From the NCBI GenBank assembly GCA_947624665.1, contig CANQLK010000023.1, forward strand, positions 1 through 16,370: DNA of 16,370 nt. Direction: 5' to 3'. Shown here in pieces: positions 7,531-14,153 of the stretch (positions are counted from its first letter, which is position 1; each line of letters opens with the position of its first letter). The position numbers and the translations under genes were made by a program. The notes beneath the pieces are model-generated. The model saw nothing but the letters and a program-made list of their open reading frames with translations, did not search any database and was not told the origin of the DNA. The DNA is from Candidatus Gastranaerophilales bacterium. Lineage in GTDB: Bacteria > Cyanobacteriota > Vampirovibrionia > Gastranaerophilales > Gastranaerophilaceae.

Positions 7531-7673
7531 AATGTTATATCCTCGTTTTGTAATCTCTCTTACCTATTTAAAAACATTTAAGTTATAAAAATTGCATAAA
7601 AAATATATACTTTTTATAAAACGCTTGTAAATAAAGCATTTTTGAGATTAATATTTCTTAATATTTAATTCTT

Positions 7674-8381
7674 CTATAAATCTTCATCCTCAAATCCGGG
7701 AGAACGTGTGGGTAATTTCTTATAACCGGGGTTTGTATATACGGCTCTTTTTATGTATTTATTCGTATAATCTCCTTTTTCAAAGAGTTTTTTAAGCATA
7801 TTTTCTCTGGAAACAAGAGTAGAAGGACTTTTTATAACATTCGGATTCTTTTCCGTAAGCTTCATCCAAGTAGCGGCTTCAAGAGTCCAAGCATAAGTTT
7901 CTTCATTTAATGAAGCAAATTTATCCTGATGAATGGCTTCATGCGCCAATAGAGCGGCAATAGCTTCAGCGGGCGCATTCCTATGCTTTTCATTTATATA
8001 TATATACAGTATTCCTTTCTTTTCCCAACCCAAAGCATCAAATGAAGTATATTCCGGATTTATTTCAGTCAAGTTTTTAAACTCTATTTTAAAAGGTTTT
8101 TCCGTCAAATTATTTCCCATTAAAGCATTATAAGAATATTTTGAAATGTTAACACTGTTCATTAATTCCATTGCCTGCATAACGGCACCGTCTTTTGTTA
8201 CTTTTTTATATTTTTTAGCATAAGCATCAGTATCAAATTCCGGTTTATTTACGCTCATTCCTTCATCAATTTGAGAAGCCTTCATTTTATTTTCGTCAAG
8301 TCCTGCCTGCTGCTCGCAGATTGCAGAACTCTGCAATATTAACAATGTGATAACTACTGCCGATAAATTTCTTATTTTCAT
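7674..8381 (-). CDS. Secreted HExxH-containing protein, putative zinc metallopeptidase
   Basis: A 235-residue protein with an N-terminal signal peptide: the basic MKIR, a hydrophobic core to about residue 18, and likely cleavage after SSA near residue 20. C22 is not in a proper lipobox. The core ALLAHEAIHQDK places H147-E148-x-x-H151 in a helix, followed by NEETYAWTLEAATW, where E160/E161 or E168 could be the third zinc ligand. HExxH is shared by many zincin peptidases, but I do not recognise a named family and the motif alone does not prove peptidase activity. The C-terminus is short and acidic (FEDEDL). The gene is divergent from minC. AAGGGA precedes the ATG, and a candidate promoter TTGTCC-18 nt-CATAAT lies at 8411-8440. 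Confidence 0.65.
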   Translation of the reverse strand: MKIRNLSAVVITLLILQSSAICEQQAGLDENKMKASQIDEGMSVNKPEFDTDAYAKKYKKVTKDGAVMQAMELMNSVNISKYSYNALMGNNLTEKPFKIEFKNLTEINPEYTSFDALGWEKKGILYIYINEKHRNAPAEAIAALLAHEAIHQDKFASLNEETYAWTLEAATWMKLTEKNPNVIKSPSTLVSRENMLKKLFEKGDYTNKYIKRAVYTNPGYKKLPTRSPGFEDEDL

Positions 8382-8410
8382 ATTCCCTTACTCTTTTTGT
8401 CTTGTAGTTT

Positions 8411-8440
8411 TATTATGAACCATTTAATTTTTAAGGACAA
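8411..8440 (-). promoter_or_regulatory. Candidate promoter of the HExxH gene
   Basis: Minus-strand TTGTCC (8440-8435) and CATAAT (8416-8411) are separated by 18 nt, giving a leader of about 25 nt. Each box matches 4-5 of 6 consensus positions. The rest of the 294-bp divergent region (8382-8675) holds only the minC promoter and no other feature I can support. Confidence 0.35.
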
Positions 8441-8593
8441 ATTTTTTTAAATCAATTTATTAATTACAAGTTCCTAAATGCTGTAAATTAAATGAATAGA
8501 AGATAATTGTTAATTTAAGTAAAATTTTTTTTGCCCCTGTGTCTTTTTATTTATAAAAGTATACATAATTTTTGTATTTATTTGAAATAGTTG

Positions 8594-8623
8594 TTGATAT
8601 AGTGTAATCTGTATATGTATAAC
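8594..8623 (+). promoter_or_regulatory. Predicted promoter of the minCDE operon
   Basis: TTGATA (8594-8599) and TATAAC (8618-8623) each match 5 of 6 consensus bases, with an 18-nt spacer. The predicted start is near 8630, inside a GC-rich imperfect dyad CCGGACGGTCGG (8623-8634) that stands out in AT-rich DNA and could be an operator. The leader before the minC ATG is about 45 nt. Confidence 0.5.
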
Positions 8624-8675
8624 CGGACGGTCGGAAATAAATTTTATCAGTCTTAGTTAAGAGAAAGAGATAAAT

Positions 8676-9899
8676 ATGCAACAGTTTCTTGATGATAATA
8701 TTTATGTAATGGATTTGGGGAATTCGAATACAACTGCGGATGTTATATTTGAACTCAGTTCCCTTCTTGAAAAAGATGAAGTTAAAAATAAAAAAATATG
8801 TTTAAAACTTGGTGACGTTAATTTAAATCAAGCCCAGTTGTTAAGTATAAAATCGCTGATTAGCGGAATTAATTCGATTTTATCATGTATTGATACAAAA
8901 TCCGTTGAAACGGAAAAAGTTGCACTTTCATTAGGTATAATCGTTTCAAATATATCAGCCGAAAATACGCTTGAAGTTACACCGGCAGATACATACAAAA
9001 TGGCTGATGAAATCAAAAAAGAAACTGTTGAAAATACAACTGAAAGCAATCAACCCGAATTGTCCGATTCGGCTTATGACAGCACTCAAAATGATGAATA
9101 TTACAATATTGTTGAAGAATCCGAGGAACAAACACAAGAAACCGAGCAGCAACAAGTAATAGAACAAGCGGATATTCAATCGGAGAATATCGAAAATAAT
9201 GAACTGACCGATAAAAATTCCGAAATAAATTCGACAAGTGAAGCAAGTGAAACAAATGAAGCAAATGAAGAGAATAGTGAAGCTAAAACAGCCGTAAATG
9301 AATTTGAAAATCTTGAAATTGATAATAATTCTTCGGAAAATCAAATTCAGATTTCTGAGAATAAAACAAACGAAATAACCAAAAAAGCAGAAGTAGAAGA
9401 TGAATTAGAGGTTATATTCGGGAAAAATCCTGCGGAAACAAGTATTTTTAATAGTGAAAAAGAATCGGTATATGAAGAAGAAACCGAGGAACTTGCCGAT
9501 ATAGTTGTTCCCGAACAGGCATTTACAAAAGAAGATATAGAACTTGAGGGATTTCCCACAAAATATATAAAACAGACCATGAGGTCGGGTCAGGTTATAA
9601 ACTACGAAGGTAATCTTGTAATAATAGGGGATTGTCATCCGGGTTGTGAAATAACCGCATTCGGAGATATAACCGTATGGGGCGTATTAAGCGGAATAGC
9701 ACATGCCGGTTCTGCAGGTAATCAAAAAGCTGCGGTTCGGGCATTAAAGATGAATGCGATACAGTTAAGAATAGCCAATTGCTATTCAAGAAGACCCGAT
9801 TCATTGAACAGTGTCTATATAGAAAAAACCAATTCTTTTACACCGGAAGAAGCGAGAATAGTAAACGGTGAAATAGTAGTATTTAAAATGAATGATTAA
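8676..9899 (+). CDS. minC: Septum site-determining protein MinC with long acidic linker
   Basis: MinC inhibits FtsZ assembly away from midcell and is recruited to the membrane by MinD. The C-terminal domain is clear (about 297-407): RSGQVINYEGNLVIIGD, then GDITVWGVLSGIAHAG, then QLRIANCY. RSGQ is part of the MinD-contacting region in studied MinC proteins. The N-terminal about 92 residues (YVMDLG to SLGIIV) fit a divergent MinC N-domain that binds FtsZ. Between them, about residues 95-290 form a low-complexity Glu/Asn/Ser/Thr-rich linker with no predicted fold. The total of 407 residues compares with roughly 210-270 in most MinC proteins. The stop overlaps the minD start by 8 bp. The Shine-Dalgarno sequence is weak (AAGAGAAAGAG before ATG). 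Confidence 0.9.
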   Translation: MQQFLDDNIYVMDLGNSNTTADVIFELSSLLEKDEVKNKKICLKLGDVNLNQAQLLSIKSLISGINSILSCIDTKSVETEKVALSLGIIVSNISAENTLEVTPADTYKMADEIKKETVENTTESNQPELSDSAYDSTQNDEYYNIVEESEEQTQETEQQQVIEQADIQSENIENNELTDKNSEINSTSEASETNEANEENSEAKTAVNEFENLEIDNNSSENQIQISENKTNEITKKAEVEDELEVIFGKNPAETSIFNSEKESVYEEETEELADIVVPEQAFTKEDIELEGFPTKYIKQTMRSGQVINYEGNLVIIGDCHPGCEITAFGDITVWGVLSGIAHAGSAGNQKAAVRALKMNAIQLRIANCYSRRPDSLNSVYIEKTNSFTPEEARIVNGEIVVFKMND

Positions 9900-10728
9900 G
9901 GAGCGGATTAGATGGCAGGGAGTAATTGTAATCACATCAGGTAAAGGCGGTGTAGGTAAGACTACAACAACGGCCAATATCGGCAGTGCGCTTGCTAAGA
10001 ACGGACACAGTGTTGTCCTTATAGATACGGATATCGGACTTAGGAATTTAGATTTACTTTTAGGTCTTGAAAATAGGATTGTATATACGTTGGTAGATGT
10101 CGTGGAAGAGCGTTGTAAGTTAAAACAGGCGCTTGTAAAGGATAAGAAAAATCCTAATTTATGCTTGCTTGCGGCTGCTCAAACTCGTGATAAATCTTCC
10201 GTTACGGCGGAGCAGTTAAAAAAGATTACCGAGAAGTTAAAAAAAGATTATGATTTTGTAATAGTAGATTGTCCCGCAGGTATAGAACAGGGATTTCAAA
10301 CGGCTATTGCAGGAGCATCCGAAGCCATTGTTGTTACTACACCTGAAATGTCTGCCGTAAGAGATGCGGATAGAATCATAGGATTGTTAGAAGCAGCAGA
10401 AGGTATTGAAAGTTATAAACTTTTAATTAACCGTGTAAGACCGAATATGATTAAATCAAATGATATGATGAGCGTGGAAGATGTTGAAAATATTCTTTCT
10501 TGCGGAAAAATAGGAGTTATTCCCGAAGACACGGGAATTATTACTTCTACCAACAGGGGCGAACCTATTATTAACAATGAAAAATCACTTGCCGGTAAAG
10601 CATATATTAATGTTGCAAGAAGAATTAACGGTGAAGAAGTTCCGTTTTTGGATATAGACGAACCAAAAGGTTTTGTGGAAAGAATAAAAAAATTCCTTTC
10701 AGGTTTAAAACAACAGGGAAAGGAGTAG
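9892..10728 (+). CDS. minD: Septum site-determining protein MinD (membrane-cycling ATPase)
   Basis: MinD dimerises with ATP, binds membrane and recruits MinC; MinE triggers hydrolysis. Motifs are the deviant Walker A KGGVGKTT (18-25), IDTDIGLRNLD (44-54), VDCPAGIEQGF (125-135), TTPEMSAVRDADR (149-161), and a C-terminal amphipathic membrane-targeting helix FVERIKKFLSGLK (261-273). The 278-residue length is normal. The ATG at 9892 lies inside the last codons of minC and has no upstream Shine-Dalgarno sequence, so translational coupling is likely. An AAGGAG at 9898-9903 lies just after the ATG, and no in-frame ATG, GTG or TTG follows it at a useful distance. The N-terminus is about 8 residues longer than in most MinD proteins (IRWQG before VIVITSGKGG). 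Confidence 0.97.
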   Translation: MIKERIRWQGVIVITSGKGGVGKTTTTANIGSALAKNGHSVVLIDTDIGLRNLDLLLGLENRIVYTLVDVVEERCKLKQALVKDKKNPNLCLLAAAQTRDKSSVTAEQLKKITEKLKKDYDFVIVDCPAGIEQGFQTAIAGASEAIVVTTPEMSAVRDADRIIGLLEAAEGIESYKLLINRVRPNMIKSNDMMSVEDVENILSCGKIGVIPEDTGIITSTNRGEPIINNEKSLAGKAYINVARRINGEEVPFLDIDEPKGFVERIKKFLSGLKQQGKE

Positions 10729-10731
10729 CCG

Positions 10732-11241
10732 ATGAAAACACTTTTTGCTGATATATATAACAGAATAAGAGAATTATTCCAGCTTGAAAAGTCTGAAAAT
10801 ACGAGCGAATGTGCTACAAACAGGCTGCAAGTTATTTTAATGCATGACAGAACAAAGCTTGACCCTTTAATTATGAACAAAATGAGAGAAGAACTGATAG
10901 AAGTTTTTTCGAAATATGTTGTTATTGATAAGGAAGAACTTGAAATCGGACTTAAAAATGAAGGCGATGCTGTTGCTTTAATGCTTAATATTCCCATAAT
11001 TCGTGCTAAAACAGAAGAAGAACTTGAAGAATTGAGAAGAAAACTTCAGGAAGAAGAAAATAAAGTATCTGATGATGAAGAAACGGAAAATTCCGCTGAA
11101 ACAACGGAAGAAATCCAAGATGACAGTCGGGAAGATACTATTATAGAAGCTGAAGAGGCAGAAGTTATAGAAGAAACCGCAACTCCCGTTGCTCCATCGG
11201 GCGATGATGAAACTATTGTTGAAGCTGAAGAGGATGAATAG
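10732..11241 (+). CDS. minE: Cell division topological specificity factor MinE with acidic C-terminal extension
   Basis: MinE stimulates MinD ATPase and releases MinC-MinD from the membrane. Residues 1-93 match the whole family domain: a membrane-binding N-terminus (FADIYNRIRELF), the conserved RLQVILMHDRTKLDP (31-45), the LIEVFSKYVVID strand-helix part (55-66), and the terminal strand ALMLNIPI. Typical MinE ends here (88 residues in E. coli). This protein continues with a Glu-rich helical stretch and an acidic low-complexity tail to residue 169, including two related units, DTIIEAEEAE and ETIVEAEEDE. AAGGAG in the last codons of minD sits 6 nt before the ATG, three bases after the minD stop. 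A strong terminator follows at 11258-11288. Confidence 0.92.
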   Translation: MKTLFADIYNRIRELFQLEKSENTSECATNRLQVILMHDRTKLDPLIMNKMREELIEVFSKYVVIDKEELEIGLKNEGDAVALMLNIPIIRAKTEEELEELRRKLQEEENKVSDDEETENSAETTEEIQDDSREDTIIEAEEAEVIEETATPVAPSGDDETIVEAEEDE

Positions 11242-11257
11242 ATAAAAAAGTATATAT

Positions 11258-11288
11258 AAAAAGGAGGAATTATTAATTCCTCCTTTTT
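11258..11288. terminator. Bidirectional Rho-independent terminator between minE and the serpin-like gene
   Basis: A perfect 14-bp stem with a 3-nt loop: AAAAAGGAGGAATT (11258-11271), ATT, AATTCCTCCTTTTT (11275-11288), with one more T on the plus strand. The A-run on the left gives a T-tract on the minus strand, and the hairpin begins 6 nt after the stop of the convergent gene at 11295. Confidence 0.9.
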
Positions 11289-11294
11289 TGTGTT

Positions 11295-12452
11295 TTATTG
11301 AGCTTTTATAAGATATTTCCCGTCTTTTATTTTTGCTGCAAAATACGGTTTATCTTTACCAACTTCTTTAAGGAATAAAACGAAAGGACGGTCAAAATAG
11401 AAATTGTTATCAATATGTATTTCAGGCGAAGGAAGCAGAGCTGTTTTCATCATAACGGCCACGGCTGCTTCGCTTTTCAATTTTGCTCCTTCGTTATTCA
11501 TATCAAATTTGATTGTTTGGAGAGTTTTTAATATTTCCCAAGTGTATCCGGTTGTATTATATGTTTTATCTTTTATGTCTTTATGGGCGAGTTCTTTGTC
11601 ATAATTGATTTTTTCATCTATATGAATAAACGGAATTTTATAATAATTATCATATTTTACGGTTGCATATTTACCGTATTTATCCGATATTTTTTTTGCT
11701 CTTTCTTTTATATATTCGTTTTTGTTATTGATTTTATCGAGCATTTCATTATATAAGTCGTCAAAAGATTTATCGGAGTCTGTTAAATATAAAATCATTT
11801 CCTCCTGTTTATTTTTATCTGCAATCATCAAAGCAAAATCATCATCATTAATATAGAATAGATTTTCCATATATTCGTGTTCAAGCTTTTCTTTGGCAGT
11901 TTTATCGGTAATATTTTTTGTGAAGCCGAAATATTTATATTTATTTTCTACTGAATTATTAAAGTAATCCGACTCAAGGATTTTAAACGGAGTATAAAAT
12001 TCAAAGTTTTTTAATAACATTGAATAAATAAACCATTTATTAGTTTTTTTATCAGAAACATTTTCAAATTTGAATTCATCAAGAATATCGCTTTTTTCTT
12101 TAAATTTTTTCCAAATAGCTTTTTTTATTTCATTTTTATGTTTTTTAGTCATTTTAGAAACTGAGATATAATAAGATTTATCATTTAAGTCTTGTTTATT
12201 AAACGGCTGAAGATTAAGTTCATCAGCAAGTTTCGGATTTGACTTAACATAATAAATTTTGTCTGTTCCGACAAGATTTATAAGTTCATTCCAACATAAT
12301 TGAAAAGTAGGAGTCCAAACGTCCGATGTTTCAACGGCAAATTTTATTTTATTGGCATCGACAGATTTATCGCTGCCGAGAGCTGTTTTGATATCGCCTA
12401 TTATAGCAATAATAACAAGTGCCGTAACAACAATGTATTTTAGAAGTTTCAT
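11295..12452 (-). CDS. Secreted serpin-like protein (divergent)
   Basis: A 385-residue protein with a signal peptide: MKLLK, a hydrophobic stretch at about 7-18, and probable cleavage after ALG at 26. The C-terminal third follows the order of a serpin. YKIPFIHIDEKINYDKEL (271-288) resembles the strand-helix before the reactive loop. IKFDMNNEGAKLKSEAAVAV (314-333) resembles the EEGT-A-A-A hinge. FDRPFVLFLKE (353-363) and PYFAAKIKDG (369-378) resemble the final PF-F and F-G-V strands. An upstream block (LFYINDDDFALMI, then LYLTDS) and KWFIYSMLLKNFEFYTPF fit central serpin strands. The N-terminal helices are not recognisable, and the hinge has extra residues (GAKLKSEAAV), so true inhibitory loop insertion is uncertain. 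This is a motif-level call without a profile search. AAGGGA precedes the ATG. Confidence 0.5.
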   Translation of the reverse strand: MKLLKYIVVTALVIIAIIGDIKTALGSDKSVDANKIKFAVETSDVWTPTFQLCWNELINLVGTDKIYYVKSNPKLADELNLQPFNKQDLNDKSYYISVSKMTKKHKNEIKKAIWKKFKEKSDILDEFKFENVSDKKTNKWFIYSMLLKNFEFYTPFKILESDYFNNSVENKYKYFGFTKNITDKTAKEKLEHEYMENLFYINDDDFALMIADKNKQEEMILYLTDSDKSFDDLYNEMLDKINNKNEYIKERAKKISDKYGKYATVKYDNYYKIPFIHIDEKINYDKELAHKDIKDKTYNTTGYTWEILKTLQTIKFDMNNEGAKLKSEAAVAVMMKTALLPSPEIHIDNNFYFDRPFVLFLKEVGKDKPYFAAKIKDGKYLIKAQ

Positions 12453-12481
12453 AATATTCCCTTATCTTAAATATCAAAAAT

Positions 12482-12510
12482 ATTATAGCATTTAAGAAAA
12501 TATTTGAAAA
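12482..12510 (-). promoter_or_regulatory. Predicted promoter of the serpin-like gene
   Basis: Minus-strand TTTTCA (12510-12505), a 17-nt spacer and a perfect TATAAT (12487-12482), preceded by TGC to give an extended -10 (12490-12482). The start is expected near 12475, about 23 nt before the ATG at 12452. Confidence 0.6.
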
Positions 12511-12530
12511 TAAACAGGGATTTATAATGT

Positions 12531-12710
12531 ATTTAATCTGGTGTCGCAACATTACGCTTGCTGTCTTGAAATTGCTTTTTGCTCGGTCTCGTCGCTCCTT
12601 CGGCTATCGCCTTGTACTCGCTTCCGACCTCGTTTACCGGACTTCGTCCGTCCGCAATTTCGCTCGTTTTGTCACCTTTTCAATACGCCACTCGCAAATT
12701 TTTCGTATTC
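12531..12710 (-). repeat. GC-rich intergenic repeat region (copy B)
   Basis: This gene-free stretch has an abrupt composition change: 12581-12660 is about 60 percent G+C in a window that is strongly AT-rich. Read on the minus strand it is built of recurring GCGA/CGAAG/GAGC-like words and has a small hairpin CGGAC-TTC-GTCCG (12639-12651). Its end shares TTGCGACACC-A-GATTAAAT (12549-12531) and GATAGCCGAAGG (12608-12597) with the shorter copy A after miaA. No credible protein is encoded: forward reading frames here run on into the antisense of the tRNA gene. It lies between the tRNA-Ser 3' end and the serpin-like promoter. Confidence 0.5.
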
Positions 12711-12815
12711 TAAGTTATATTCATTGAAAAACTTTTTAACTAATTTTTTCGGTAACAAGTGCGATAGGGGAATTTATTTAATTAATATTTTATTAATCCA
12801 ACTTTATTTTAAAAA

Positions 12816-12902
12816 CGGAGAGAGAGGGATTCGAACCCTCGGAGAAGTTACCCCCTCACAAATTTTCGAGATTTGCACCTTAAACCGCTCGGACATCTCT
12901 CC
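12816..12902 (-). tRNA. tRNA-Ser(CGA)
   Basis: The minus strand folds into an 87-nt class II tRNA. The acceptor stem GGAGAGA pairs with TCTCTCC, and the discriminator is G. The anticodon stem CAAAT/ATTTG carries the loop CTCGAAA, so the anticodon is CGA (12868-12866), reading UCG. The long variable arm GAGGGG-GTAA-CTTCTC contains two G-U pairs. The T-arm is GAGGG-TTCGAAT-CCCTC. The D-stem ends in a U-U mismatch (TCC with GGT). CCA is not encoded, and the gene is followed at once by five T residues. A36-A37-A38 makes it a likely MiaA substrate. The plus-strand reading frame over it, with GERGIRTLG, is the well-known antisense artefact of tRNA-Ser genes. Confidence 0.95.
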
Positions 12903-12914
12903 ATTTATTATTAA

Positions 12915-13133
12915 TTATTTACGGCATTTTATATTTATTATACATACAGTCCTGCCTTCTTTAGACTGTTTTACTTTTATAGCTTCATTATAATCGTTTT
13001 CAAAGATTTCTTCAATAAGCATGTTTATATCATATTTAGGCTTTCAACTTAATTTTCTTTCGGCTTTTGATAAATCAACGCACAAATATTCTACCATGTA
13101 CATAAATATTAATATATCCGTTTGGCATTTGAT
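12915..13133 (-). pseudogene. C-terminal remnant of a GDP-mannose 4,6-dehydratase / NDP-sugar epimerase-like gene
   Basis: The minus strand reads YMVEYLCVDLSKAERKLS, then TGA (13046-13044), then KPKYDINMLIEEIFENDY and a Lys-rich end at a TAA (12917-12915). In GDP-mannose dehydratases and related short-chain epimerases the C-terminus reads E-V-x-x-L-x-G-D-x-x-K-A-x-x-x-L-G-W-x-P, then a helix such as F-x-E-L-V-x-x-M. The TGA therefore falls exactly where Trp (TGG) is expected. The frame also closes at a TAA (13136-13134) and no upstream dehydratase sequence is visible, so only about 70 codons remain. I take this as a decayed fragment carrying a nonsense mutation, located just upstream of the tRNA-Ser gene. 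The exact parent family is uncertain. Confidence 0.55.
12937..12942 (-). promoter_or_regulatory. Candidate -10 box of the tRNA-Ser gene
   Basis: A minus-strand TATAAT lies 34 nt before the tRNA 5' end, which suits a short 5' leader. No clear -35 box is seen. It lies inside the end of the adjacent decayed dehydratase reading frame. Confidence 0.3.
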
Positions 13134-13222
13134 TTATATTTTCTTATTAAAATTTAATTATTCCATAAAATTATATGTGTTTCAAACAGACAATTTTTTA
13201 TAAAAAAATATTTATTAATAAT

Positions 13223-14019
13223 ATGAACATAAATAAAATAGAAAGTTATAATAAAATTTCTTCATTGAACAATTTAAACCCGCCAAGACAGAATTTTAAT
13301 GAGGATATAGCTGATCATACTGTTTTAGCGGTAAATCGGCAAATAAAAAATCTGTTAATTTTGGAAATTCCATACTTAAAAAATTTAATGATATTGCAAA
13401 AGAAAAATATGCAAATTTATCTAACATGCAAATATTTAAAGGATTGGAAGAACATTTTTTCAAATTAAATAATAAATTAATACATGAAATAACATTAACA
13501 ACAGAGCAAAAAGAAAAAATGTTAACAGGGAAGATAGCCTGCGGATTTCCACAAAAACAATTATTAATATACAAAGCACTCGGCTACAAAGGAGAAATGA
13601 ACGATTATTTTACATCGGATTGTGAAGAATTAAACAAATATTGTTCAAAGGAATTTTTAAATAGTACAAATGCAAAAATATATTGTGTAACCTATAAATT
13701 GACGGAAGAAAACGGGAAAATAAAACTGACCCCGGAAGTAAAACCAACTCAATATAACAGTTTAAGCGAAGTAATAACGGGCGAAAATCTGAAAGCCTCT
13801 GACTTGACTTGCGGAACGGGAAATAAAGAATATTCAGATAATGAAAAAGAACAAAGATATATATTAACTTCTCATGCATATAATTTTATGAATTACAATA
13901 CGGAAGACGAATCAATTACATTAAACGACCCGTATAATTCAGCGTTCCCGCATACCATAACAAAAGAAAAATTTGATAATTTATATACGCAATTAACATG
14001 TTTCCCCCAAATATTCTAA
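13223..14019 (+). pseudogene. Frameshifted gene; C-terminal part resembles a papain/calpain-like cysteine protease
   Basis: Two overlapping frames make one protein. The ATG at 13223 starts MNINKIESYNKISSL and runs in frame to DIADHTV. Sensible coding then continues in another frame as SGKSANKKSVNFGNSILKKF, through the ATG at 13426 and on to the stop at 14019. One missing T in the T-run 13323-13326 would join them into about 265 residues. Near the C-terminus, TSHAYNFMNYN followed by ITLNDPYNSAF resembles the His and Asn catalytic blocks of calpain/papain-like proteases (HAY..., N-P-W/Y), but no convincing catalytic Cys block is seen. The protein is therefore probably inactive, or another family. 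No Shine-Dalgarno sequence is evident before 13223. Sequencing error or programmed frameshifting are alternatives. Confidence 0.6.
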
Positions 14020-14137
14020 TATACTTGTTTATCATATATAAATAATTACTTGCTTTTTCCTGTAAAAAATTTCCCAAATTATTGATTAAATTATATTGTT
14101 AAAAACCTTTATCTTTTTTTGTTTCCATTCATACTTA

Positions 14138-14146
14138 TGTTATAAT
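14138..14146 (+). promoter_or_regulatory. Extended -10 promoter of the aminotransferase-radical SAM cassette
   Basis: TGTTATAAT is a perfect TGn-TATAAT element, with TTGTTT (14119-14124) 16 nt upstream of the TATAAT as a possible -35 box. It ends 7 nt before the ATG at 14154 with no Shine-Dalgarno sequence between, so the transcript may be leaderless. Confidence 0.55.
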
Positions 14147-14153
14147 AAGTTCT

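Noticed and set aside
8828..9804. Several minus-strand and alternative-frame reading frames over minC
   Set aside because: They are by-products of the low-complexity GAA/AAT-rich linker and have no ribosome sites or recognisable domains.
10413..10997. A 194-codon minus-strand reading frame over minD and minE
   Set aside because: The plus-strand genes have clear family motifs; the antisense product is low-complexity Ser/Ile-rich with no domain.
12541..12993. A 150-codon plus-strand reading frame containing GERGIRTLG
   Set aside because: It crosses the GC-rich repeat and runs antisense through the tRNA-Ser gene; this peptide is a classic tRNA-Ser artefact.
12915..13133. TGA read as Trp (alternative genetic code)
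   Set aside because: Intact genes use TGG and have no internal TGA, and the fragment lacks its N-terminal part, so decay is simpler.
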